DNA from: Gonapodya prolifera JEL478
Taxonomy: Eukaryota; Monoblepharomycota; Monoblepharidomycetes; Monoblepharidales; Gonapodyaceae
Reading direction: 5' to 3'
NCBI GenBank assembly: GCA_001574975.1
Contig: KQ965733.1
Span: forward strand, 747,012-811,011
DNA: 64,000 nt
The notes under the pieces are model-generated. The model searched no databases and was not told the DNA's origin. It saw only the letters and a list, made by a program, of their open reading frames with translations. Position numbers and translations under genes: made by a program. Positions 1 through 9,138 of this stretch are shown in pieces (positions within the stretch are counted from its first letter, which is position 1; every line of letters begins with the position of its first letter).

Positions 1-1
1 G

Positions 2-817
2 GTGTGGAGCGATGCGGGGTGGGAGGAGGCGTTTGTCGATCCGCCGGCGGAGGCGGGAGTCGGGTTAGGAGTTGCGATGAGTGGGGGGACGAAAGAGCAG
101 GATGGGACAGAAAGCAGGAATGGGCGGGAGGGTTCTAGGGGCTCGAATGAACGGGCGCACGAGGGAAGGGGATCACCGCCATCACAAGAAGTGTCCTCAA
201 GGTCACCAACACCAAGTCGCGTCGCGTCACCGGCATCGTCCTCAAGCGATCATAAGAACAGTGTTGCTATGCTTGGCCCTGCTCAAGCGATGTCGAATCT
301 GGGCCGTGCGAAACAACGCAAGTGCTCGGTGGGGGTAAGCGAGCGGAGCAGCACGGTAGAGAAGACGGCCACAACGGCGGAGAGCGGTGCACGTCGCTCG
401 GGATCAGCAGGCTCGGGCGGCCCTGAACGAGAACGCGAGAACGTGCCATTGCTGCCGACGGACACGGCGTCAAGGGTGTCGACAGTACCGGCGCTTGTGG
501 AAAGTCCTCGCGCGGATGATTCAAAGCCTCTGGTTGTGCCACAAGACCTTTCACCTACATTACTGGCCTCTCCCGATTCAGATGACGCGCCTCAACCACC
601 CCCTGCTGATCCACCCAAAGAAATCACGACCATTACCCCCGACGCGCCTCCTCCTCGCAAACAGGCCCGGACGCTTGTTCCCCTTGTGGACTTGGAGCGG
701 GCTCTCGACCTCGTGGTGGAAGAAGTCGTGATGAGGGAAGTGGGAGGGCGGGGAAATGTTGCAGGGCCGGCGTGGTGGAACGGGGTTTGGGCGGGAGGGA
801 CATCGCTGGCAGTGTAG
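2..817 (+). CDS. Ser/Pro-rich protein, C-terminal part (5' truncated)
   Basis: An open frame runs in from the left window edge and stops at a TAG at 815-817. The about 271 visible residues are rich in Ser, Pro, Gly, Arg and Asp, with no domain I recognise. The last 50 residues look more ordered, with a hydrophobic/acidic stretch around VDLERALDLVVEEVV that could be a short helix. Overlapping frames on both strands are also open because of the GC-rich composition, so the coding call rests mainly on length and contact with the window edge. It could be the tail of a large regulatory or kinase-like protein, but no function can be assigned. Confidence 0.4.
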   Translation: MWSDAGWEEAFVDPPAEAGVGLGVAMSGGTKEQDGTESRNGREGSRGSNERAHEGRGSPPSQEVSSRSPTPSRVASPASSSSDHKNSVAMLGPAQAMSNLGRAKQRKCSVGVSERSSTVEKTATTAESGARRSGSAGSGGPERERENVPLLPTDTASRVSTVPALVESPRADDSKPLVVPQDLSPTLLASPDSDDAPQPPPADPPKEITTITPDAPPPRKQARTLVPLVDLERALDLVVEEVVMREVGGRGNVAGPAWWNGVWAGGTSLAV

Positions 818-1239
818 CGCGTGTGGCGGGGACGGAGCGTGGTGTCGGTTCGAGCGCGACGAGGTGACGAATGTGCTCTCGAGTCGAGTGGTTAACATTA
901 TGTTGGTATGTCTGCCACGGGCGGAGGAGACGAAAAGGTGCCTTCGAGTCGAGTGCGATAACATCATATTGGTCTGCAGAGAGTGTGTAGTACAAAATTC
1001 AAAGGTGCCTGCAGGGATGGTAAAATAATCGTGCAACGAGCCCACGATCACGAGAGCGAGAGAGAGAGAGGAACACCTGCAGAACGGGTGTTGATGGTGG
1101 GGTGATGCGGAATGGGTATCATCGATTGCTCGCAGGGTCAGGGTCGCGTAGAGAGGGGTGGCGGTGGTTCCAAAAGTTAAAGGCTCGCCCGAGATGGCGG
1201 TGTCCGCGGTTCTCGGACCTCATCCAAAGGCGCACGATC
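818..1239. other. Intergenic, no gene seen
   Basis: This stretch lies between the end of the Ser/Pro-rich frame and the 3' end of the RAMP4 gene on the other strand, so it is a convergent 3' region. It holds a short GA-rich run near 1053-1071. No conserved protein segment, tRNA-like fold or repeat family was recognised. Confidence 0.6.
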
Positions 1240-1863
1240 TTAGAACCCTTTGTATAGCCTTGATACCATTTCAAAGAGGACTCTGCAAGAGGGTGTCGAG
1301 AAAAGACAGTGAGATGTAGGAAGGGGAATGAATGGGTAAACTCAGGTTTCCATTTTCATTTCCTCCCCCTTCCGCTTGATGAAGAAAATGTTATCATCCA
1401 CACGATCGCGCACTCCACACGTTATGGGCCAATATGTGAGAGTCGCGCCAGCAGTCATGGTATGACAACGCTTCGGGTCTCCAAACCACGCGAACAGCCA
1501 GTTCGCCGCTTTAAATTCAACCTTGCGCTCCGATTTCCCCGCACAAATACCACGTTTCTCAACATACGACAAGTAAACTCACCCTCCTACTACAATGAAC
1601 AGAAACAGCGCAAGCGTCCAAGGACCGACTGGGATCTTGGACTCGTTCTTCTTCAGCGTTGCCGAAGGAGCCTTGCCCTTCTTCGCGAGCGACTGATGTT
1701 GGGTGTTCCTAGCGCGGATGGTGGGAGTGCCGGCCTGGATTTGGTTCAACGGATGGGAAATGTCGGGCGCGTTGTGAATTGGGTGTGTGAACGTTCGATT
1801 GGAGCGGGCAAGGTCAGTGGTGGGTGTGGACAGGACGATTGTGGGTGGTAGATGACGCACCAT
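1240..1863 (-). CDS. SERP1: Stress-associated ER protein RAMP4/SERP1 (Ysy6 family)
   Basis: RAMP4 is a tail-anchored ER membrane protein bound to the Sec61 translocon that helps stabilise new membrane proteins. Three exons on the minus strand give exactly 65 residues, the family's usual size. Exon 1 supplies only the ATG (1861-1863) plus 5' UTR and is followed at once by a gtgcgt donor. Exon 2 is 1583-1734 and exon 3 is 1240-1282, ending in TAA. The product has the basic N-terminal segment TIRARNTQHQSLAKKGK, the conserved VGPWTLALFLFIVVGG membrane anchor, and a short tail VLFEMVSRLYKGF encoded by exon 3. All junctions are GT-AG and in phase. The gene is divergent from Ykt6, another secretory-pathway gene. 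Confidence 0.9.
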
Positions 1864-2236
1864 TGGGTTTGAGCTGCGAGCGGTGGAAGTGTGCTTGTGG
1901 AGGTGTGCTGAGAATTGGCGCGCTGGCAGGCTTGCAGCCGTGACCAAAGCCGACACTGGCCGCAGCCTTCGTGCAATCTTTGCGTGACCGTGTGCTCTGG
2001 ATCACTTCTCTAGTTGTGGAGACAATTAAATTAAAAACCGTGCACCTTCCTCCTCGCCACATCTTCCCTCCTTCCTGCTGCGAATGGGATGCATATTTCT
2101 GCTGGCACTGACTCAGGGGCGAGGACCTTTCACTGACAGCACAGTGGTTGTGTGTGTTCAGGAGTGTTGGTTCAAACCGAGGACGACTGGCGAGCTGACT
2201 ATTTATCCGGCGACACCCACACCCAACAATCACACC
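1864..2236. promoter_or_regulatory. Shared 5' region of RAMP4 (-) and Ykt6 (+)
   Basis: The 373 bases between the two start codons must contain both promoters and 5' UTRs. No clear TATA box or recognised operator is visible. A run ttaaattaaaaacc near 2025 is the only AT-rich patch. The bidirectional role is inferred from gene orientation only. Confidence 0.45.
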
Positions 2237-3941
2237 ATGCGCGTCCTCGGGATTGCCATTGTGCAACAAGCCACCCCCGGCAACATCCTGCTTGCCGAGT
2301 TTGATCTCTCGTCTTTCGGCTTCTTCGAGCGTGGAGCGTACGTCAGATTCTACCGCCTCCACCATTTCCCCGCATTGCACCCCCATCGCTCACGCTTTGC
2401 TCATCATCCCATCGCTCGGAAAGTGTAAACGAATTCCTCCTCTTTACCTCGCGAACTCTTGCCGAGCGGACAAAGTCGGGTGAGCGCCAGAAGGTCGAGC
2501 AAGCAGGCGAGTTTCCACCGGTGGATTGCATTCTCCACTCTCCCCCACGGAGCGGCTTCAAATGACCCGGTGAATGAGTGGTCGTGAAACACTTGGGACA
2601 TTCATAGTGGAGGCTGGTGGACGCAGTGACCCGGCGAAGAATGGTCGTGAAACACTTCGCATCATGTCGCGGAGACTGGTGGAGGCAGAGACCCAGCGGG
2701 GAATGGGCCCGAAGCACGTTGACCTAGGTCGTGAAGGATGGTTGGACGAAGTCATTGGGCAAGAAATGGTCGTAAAGCCTTTGGTGGACGAAGTTATCCG
2801 GCAAAGCATTGACGGAAAACACATGGGGGCTGGTGGACGAAGTCATTGGGCGAGGAATGGTCGTAAAGCACTTGATGGACGAAGTACCAGGCAAAGTATT
2901 AACGGAAAACACTTGGACCTAACGTCGTGGAGGCTGGTGGAAGGAGTCACCGGGCGAGAAATGGACTCAAAACTTGCTGCCCTACGTCATGGATACTGGT
3001 GGACATGTGGCGGAACGCCTCGGCCATTTCCAAAGAATCACCTACGTCGTCCTTTCACCTGTGGAGGCACATACCCACACTTTCTCGACTTTCAAGCTGC
3101 GACAGATAGAATCGCAGCGTGGAAGCAACCGTACCGTCACACTGACCCTCCACCTTCCTCCCACCTCCAGAGCAAAAAGTGGTCGCATACGTCCACGCCC
3201 GCCCCGAAGGCGCCACGGGCGTGCTCATCTCGGACCTCGAGTACCCTCTCCGCGCAGCCTTCTCGATTCTCAACAAGGTCCTCGATGAGTTCTTCACGCG
3301 GTTCCCCGCGACCGGCCGGTCAGACGCGTGGGCGGGCTTGGAACCCGCGCGAACGCAGACGCTGTGGCCAGAGTTGAAGGGATACGTGTCCAAGTTTCAG
3401 GATCCGCATGCGGCGGGTGAGTTCTGAGGGGGTACGAGGGTTACGAAGGCTACGTTGCAAGAGTCGTAGCGAAGTGGATTTCGAACGGAGCTCTTGAGAA
3501 CCCGTCGAGCGTGTTTTTATCGATGGTAGAATGGAAGTGCTACATTTTGAACTCCGGGGGCCAAACCGTTGGGTCGAGATTTGAGTCGAGAAGTATCTGT
3601 CTCACCATTCCCACTATCTCGTCTCCAGACCCGTTCCTCCGAGTCCAAAAAGAACTCGACGAGACAAAAATTGTCCTGGTACGTTGCTCTTTCGGAGGAT
3701 TGACATGTCAGCGCCTTTAGCTTGACCACTTTTTATGTGTCTCGTGGTCGCAACGTTCTCTGGCACTTCTTCCCACACCATTCCACCATCACGCCCTCAC
3801 TAGCATAAAACAATGGAGTCCCTGCTACAGCGCGGCGAGAAACTTGACGACCTGGTTGCGCGATCCGACATGCTCTCCCAACAGAGCAAATTGTTTTACA
3901 CAACAGCCAAGAAGACCAATGCGTGTTGTTCATGGACATAA
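2237..3941 (+). CDS. YKT6: Longin-type R-SNARE Ykt6
   Basis: Ykt6 is a lipid-anchored SNARE acting in ER-Golgi, vacuolar and autophagic fusion. Five exons are read. Exon 1 (2237-2337) and exon 2 (2424-about 2506) encode the longin domain ([23 protein letters not shown]). Exon 3 (3171-3416) encodes AYVHARPEG and [12 protein letters not shown]. Exon 4 (3629-3678) gives [12 protein letters not shown]. Exon 5 (3804-3941) gives [18 protein letters not shown], with the central R of an R-SNARE. The protein ends CCSWT: a palmitoylatable Cys then the prenylatable Cys, as in the family, but with Trp/Thr instead of the usual aliphatic/Met CAAX residues. Intron 2 is unusually long (about 660 bases), holds tandem repeats and seems to use a GC donor. 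Confidence 0.92.
2574..2975 (+). repeat. Degenerate tandem repeat inside Ykt6 intron 2
   Basis: About seven or eight diverged copies of a unit containing atggtcgtgaaacactt and gctggtggacgaagtca repeat at spacings of about 62 bases (near 2581, 2643, 2704, 2766) and then about 45 bases. One reading frame stays open across much of it, but the predicted peptide is repetitive and unrelated to Ykt6, and the flanking exons join the longin domain across it. I read it as an intronic minisatellite. Confidence 0.7.
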
Positions 3942-4115
3942 TTTCTGCATGCAAGGGGGCGGGTCTGTGTTGGTGTCCTACGTGGACCCTTTGTCTCGTT
4001 TTACTAGGTTGGGACGGACGGGAATGAAAAGCGTTATTCCTTTCTACGCGTTGTGTCGTTGAGTGAATGTAGAGAACTTTGTGTGCGATAATAATAGTTT
4101 GACAATCTCGCCACG

Positions 4116-7100
4116 TCAGCGTGTCTTTCTCTTTACACCTCTCCCCTCGGACCCTCCTTCCGCAGTTCCCGCCTTGCTATGCTTATTTGAATTGTTCACA
4201 ACAGCTCCTCCGTCCACTTCGGGCGCCATCCCCGGAACTTTCGGCTCGACCATTCTCAGAGTAAGTTTGGACCTTAACCCAGCAACTCCGCGCTCCTCCA
4301 CAGTGATTTGCACCTTCACTTGTGAGAACAAACGTAGGACAACACCATGTTCTGGTGCAGAAAGTGTGTTCGCCTGTTCATCGTAGCGCAATATTGCTGC
4401 GTTTGATTTCAGGTCGCTCGTGTAGACGATGCCCTCGATACCGTAGCTAAATTCATTTGTCTCATGAATGAGAATCTACGACCAGAGCCCAAAGCTACTC
4501 ACCTCGGAACCAAAGCGATGAACCCGTTCTTTAGGATTCGGGTGACGTACGCATGTTCCACGAATACTTTTCCTTTGAAATACAGCTGAGTGTATAGCTC
4601 AACCGATGCCCTCCCTGCAAGCTGTGCCATCCGATGTCGGTGATTCAAATTCTCACACAGGTCCCGCATCTTGGACTTGTCAGTCAGTCCTTGAGAAATT
4701 GTGGAAGTTGAGGTTGTGCCTCCTTGTCCGACAGCAGCGGCAAGCTCTCGGTGAACAATGACATCAGCGTAGCGACGAATGGGCGATGTAAAGTGTGTAT
4801 AAATAGGCGCAGCCAAGCCGTAGTGCCAAAACTCAGGCTCTGCCATCGTTCCGGAACAAAAGTAGACAGCTTGCATCATGCACCGGGTGGTAAGGATTCG
4901 AAGAAGTGTGTTTAGATACGAGTCACCAGGGACCTAAAAGAAAGGCGTTTGATGGATCGGCGCATCAGCGTGTCATGCTCAACTCACCACTGCTTTGTCA
5001 AGAGATTGGGCAAGAGATAAAGAGGAAGACGTATCTAAACTCAAACCAAAGGATTCCGAGATCGCCTTTTTCAGAGAGTCGAAATTCGATGACGGAGGAG
5101 CTGGATGCCGTCTGCTCCCGGTTCTTCAATTAACAATGACCACCGCACGGAATCGAAAACTATCTTTACCGAAGCATCGCAGAGTCGGGGAAGTGCTGAA
5201 AGATTTTCTTTGCGACCGAAATGTTGGCGAGTAACATGAACTCTTCAACAAGAGCGTTCGTTTCCTTGAGCTCCTTCATTTCTGTTTAACAACACGACAT
5301 CAAACGTGGAGGAAGTGAGAAATCAAGTTTTTGCCGTTCTCACCAACATCGACTGGGTCATTTGTGTCGCGTTCCAAGCGGAATCGCACTTCCGGGGATG
5401 CAAGAGTGAGGGCCCCACCATCAACTCTTCGTCTCCGCAGAATTTTCGCGAGTTTATTGAGATTTCGTATGCCTACCGTTATTGAGTCATTCTGTCGGCT
5501 TTGCGAAATAAAAAGATGGGTGGACGGAAAGACCTCCTTCTTTCAATCTTCGCGCACCTGTCGTCCACTCGAGCTTGAGCTTCTTCATAGGTGAGGGATG
5601 CTTTCGACCGTATGACGCTTTTTGTAAATTCCACGTTGACGATTTCTGCCTCCGATGTCATTTCCTGATTCAATCAATGATTGCCATAAAATCGCTTGTG
5701 CGGGAAATCTGCGACTGCTCACCCATATACAAGAAAAAGCGAGTCGGTCCACATTCGATCGGAGCGAGCATAAGTCTGAGATTGGATGGATTAGGTGATC
5801 TGACAACAGGTCGCATGTTCGAACTCTCACTGGTTCCAAGAAGCGCAGGAAGCATGTCAATTCTCTTATCCACAAGGTAAACCGTAGTGCCTACAGTCAA
5901 AGCATAAAGTGTGCTGAGAAAAACGCCTTGAAAAATCTCACTTGCCTCGCACCGCAGCCTCCGCATCCATGGCATTGCCCTCCTTGACGAAATGGGAAAC
6001 ATCGGCGATGTCTAGGTCAAGGATTAAAGCAAATTGTTCAGAATGACATAATAAATGTACTCACGGACACCAACAGAATAATTCCCATTGGGCAAAGTTT
6101 GGCAGTGTAGTGCATCATCGATATCCGTACATCCTGGGACGAACGTTGATCTCACAAGAAATGATTATCAATCGTTTTACGATCACTCACCGGGTGGATC
6201 AATGCTACAAATGTCAAGCGGCCGGAAATCACGTCGCTTTAAGATTTCACTTTCAGCGATTTGATAGCTCTCGCCCTCAGGTGGCAAGCACTTCAGAACT
6301 TGTTGAGTGAAAGGTGCAAACGGAACCTCGTGTTCAAGTAGGACCATGTCGGTCTCCGTTGACCTGTCTCCGACGTCACCAAGAACCTTGACGAAGTGAC
6401 CCGAAGGGTATCTGGATTCCTTGTTCCAGGTATCAACAGCTACGACGATCCTCTTCCCCACTAGGGCACTCGCTTGCCGTGTTCTGAATCTTATGCGGGG
6501 AATCCTTCGATCCATTGGGTGGAGTAGAAGCGATTGCGCCGCCGATGTCGAAGCAAGTTGATTCACTGTTGCTGGATCCACTGATCCACAATACGGCCGC
6601 CAGTTTCGTTTGATGATTCCAACAACCTTTCCGGTGGGAGTAGCATCCTCCGTGGAGATCAAAGCAGGTTTATCAATATCCATTGCAGTCTCGACGTTCT
6701 CCTCCAACAACGTTTCGTCGTCTTTTGATCAAAAATCCAAAGTAAGACCTCAAACGGAGGGAAGCAAACACGACCTCACCGTCCTCGATCGCCACTTCCG
6801 ACAGACTTGATTTCCATTTCGTCCTCGGTAACAGTCCGACGGCGACGACGTCGCCATCAAAAGCCCTGTTCAGCATTTTTCTTCCCGAGAGAACGACTGA
6901 AGTTTCCTTTCCGTCTACAACAGCAAATATAGTGGCTTCGACATTGTTGTGTGGAGAGGATCGCAAAACTCCTTGAATCAAGGAGCCATCCTTCAAGCCA
7001 GCAGATATTTGCAAGGCAGATAAATGCTGTTGTATTTTGAAGTGCGTGGTGGTAAGTTGAGGGGACTCAGGTACTGGATAGAATTGCTTGGACACACCTC

Positions 7101-8068
7101 GTCAAATACAACACGATCGCGTCCTGCAGAATCATCCCCAGAGCCAGCAACCATATCCACAAGCTCCGGAAACTCTTTTAGCGATTCCACATACTCCGAA
7201 ACTTAGAGTGCAAGTGCCGTCAAGGTTATGCTTTTACAGAGCTACATTCCGACTACATACCAGAGAACGCCGAGAGACCTTCATTGACAGCTTTCGTTCT
7301 GCTAGCGACATCGTCCGTGAGTAAGACAACAGTCAGACGGCCTCCCGTCGAAGGAATCGGTTGAATGTGAGAGATGTACCAAGCGGTTGCTCGCCGGATG
7401 GCTTGCCAGTTGGTTAGAGGCAAATATAATCACAGAAACAAACGTTGGCACGCACCACGATCATTTCTGTCGTTGTCGGACTCGTCCTTTTCACGCTCCA
7501 CATACGTTTCCCTGAAGAACGAGAATTTGATCTGGATCCCGAAACCTGTGGACAAGTGAACACTTGCCTGTGATGTTCATTGGAAAACAGGTATATTCGG
7601 CGACTGGGGTCATTCATTAAAGCGCGAATCCGGTTGTATACTGGCATACTGCGATGTCGTAGTTCTTGTAAAACGGTTTGAGCGATAATCATGTCCTTGA
7701 ACGCCGGATGCTCCATGAGATCGATCTTTTTTCAAGCAAGGTATGAGAAAACGCTCGAAGTTTACAACGGAGCGCTGTGTCTCGCCTGATGGTAAAGAAC
7801 ATTGGTGTCTGGAAGGACAAAGTGGTTCATTGGAATTATGCTGCTTTTCATGGAGGGCGGGTTTGCTAGGATAGGATCCACATGCTGGCAAGTTCGACAT
7901 CCTCGAACGCAACACCAAATGTCGTCGCGGAGGTCTGACCGCATGAACCAAAGAAGATGGAGCAGTCGGATCAACAAAGCAACAAAATTGCCGCTCACAG
8001 TGCTCTCGCACGACGGTTACGACATTTCCTTTTCGATCCTTCTTGGCGAAGGACTTGCTTTTCAGCAT
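4116..8068 (-). CDS. DIS3: Exosome exoribonuclease DIS3/RRP44
   Basis: This is the catalytic subunit of the RNA exosome, with endo- and 3'-5' exonuclease activity on RNA. The minus-strand gene has many short introns. It starts [10 protein letters not shown] at 8066-8068, followed by VVREH (exon 1) and [13 protein letters not shown] (exon 2), the CR3 zinc-like motif. A PIN domain follows ([10 protein letters not shown], then [14 protein letters not shown] and [10 protein letters not shown]). Two cold-shock domains follow ([42 protein letters not shown]). The RNB active site has the acidic motif [10 protein letters not shown] (about 6080), then [21 protein letters not shown] and [17 protein letters not shown]. 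The end of the RNB domain reads [18 protein letters not shown]. The S1 end reads [10 protein letters not shown] with a basic tail KRKTR. All key motifs are present, so the enzyme should be active. The stop is at 4116. Confidence 0.93.
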
Positions 8069-8253
8069 CTCTGAATCGTTGGAATGGGAGAATGCTTTGG
8101 TCACTGCTAAACTCTTATTTGCCTACTTTCCCAACTTTAGAGGAACATGACGAACATGATGATGTCGTGACGAGTTGAAATTATCGAAGAAATTTAAATC
8201 TAAATTCCGAGAGAGTTCTTGGCCAACCAAGCGGATTTCAGAAAGGTTCGAGC

Positions 8254-8316
8254 TTGACCCCGAAAGCCGGACGGGGTCAATTTGGAAGCCGTTCAGTACC
8301 AAAAAGTACTTTTGGT
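8254..8316. other. Two adjacent short inverted repeats (hairpins)
   Basis: The first has 9-base arms TTGACCCCG/CGGGGTCAA (8254-8262 and 8272-8280) around a 9-base loop. Eighteen bases later the second has arms ACCAAAA/TTTTGGT (about 8298-8316). They lie in the 316-base space between the DIS3 start and the 3' end of the next gene (8069-8384), where I see no other feature. Possible roles are RNA 3'-end structure or a protein site. No family is recognised. Confidence 0.4.
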
Positions 8317-8384
8317 GAACCCCTAGATTGATGCTATTAAGAGCAAGCGACGTAAATGATTAACAAATGACGCTCTACCGGATT

Positions 8385-8798
8385 TTACATCTCGACGAAC
8401 TCGAATGTAAATGTTGTAGTACTCCCCTTGTATGGACGTTGCTTGATTTCGTGAAAAAGTGTACACGCAATGATGTGGGTACAACCTGAGGACTCTGGTA
8501 TCCTGTCGACAATCTGGATTCCAGGCGATTCTCTGATATGAATCATATGAGTTGAACTTACTTTATAGTTGTATACGCCAAGTGCACTGACAGTTAAAAT
8601 GAGAAGGGGTACGAGGAAGTATTGCTGGTTTCGGTGGTTCAATGCCAAAAGATCGAGTTCCGGTTGACTATGCTTCCTCACATCAGCTACCATACTCTTC
8701 GCAATCAGTATGGTTATTGCAGAAAAGGACGCTGCAACGCCAATGAGACACCAATAGAGCTCGTTGTGTCGGATACGCAGTTCGAGCGCTGGCATCAT
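8385..8798 (-). CDS. Small integral membrane protein, unknown
   Basis: A 137-residue minus-strand frame starts MMPALELRIR at 8796-8798. It has two hydrophobic segments, about residues 16-34 (CLIGVAASFSAITILIA) and 60-76 (FLVPLLILTVSALGVY), separated by a polar loop with HSQPELDLLALNHRN. A 48-base GT-AG segment (donor gtaagt after NYK, acceptor just before IVDRIPESSG) is a multiple of three and has no stop, so the spliced product would be about 121 residues and the retained form 137. The C-terminal part (CTHIIACTLFHEIKQRP) is soluble-looking. I do not recognise the family. The gene is divergent from the F-BAR gene. Confidence 0.55.
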   Translation of the reverse strand: MMPALELRIRHNELYWCLIGVAASFSAITILIAKSMVADVRKHSQPELDLLALNHRNQQYFLVPLLILTVSALGVYNYKVSSTHMIHIRESPGIQIVDRIPESSGCTHIIACTLFHEIKQRPYKGSTTTFTFEFVEM

Positions 8799-9138
8799 GC
8801 TGTCACCGTTTTAGACAAGGATTGATTGCTATCTTTAACATTACCACTCTCTTGCTGATTTGGCGTGAAGGGGTACACGGGGTTGCGATCAATCTACTCA
8901 AGAAAGATCAATGTGACTTTCGTGATGAGTGATAAGTGTGAACTCTGCAGAGATTCACCTCGCGCTTCAGCTTCTTCGACGCTCGCTCCAGAGCCCTAGA
9001 GATGAGGCCATCCTTGGCGAATATCGACATCGCTGCAAGAGCTCAAGCACAATCCGTGCTGCCACCTTCCAATTCTGCCGGACCACAGCTTCCTCCTTTC
9101 ACATCCATTCCTTCGCTCCCATTCCTCTATTTCCGCCG
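8799..9138. promoter_or_regulatory. Shared 5' region of the small membrane protein (-) and F-BAR (+) genes
   Basis: The 340 bases between two divergent start codons presumably contain both promoters. There is a pyrimidine-rich stretch ttcctcctttcacatcc (about 9090-9106) just upstream of the F-BAR ATG. No specific binding site is identified. Confidence 0.4.

Noticed and set aside
2574-3377. A 267-codon frame with repeats as a separate gene
   Set aside because: It crosses the Ykt6 intron acceptor and exon 3 in the wrong frame, and its 5' part is just the degenerate tandem repeat.
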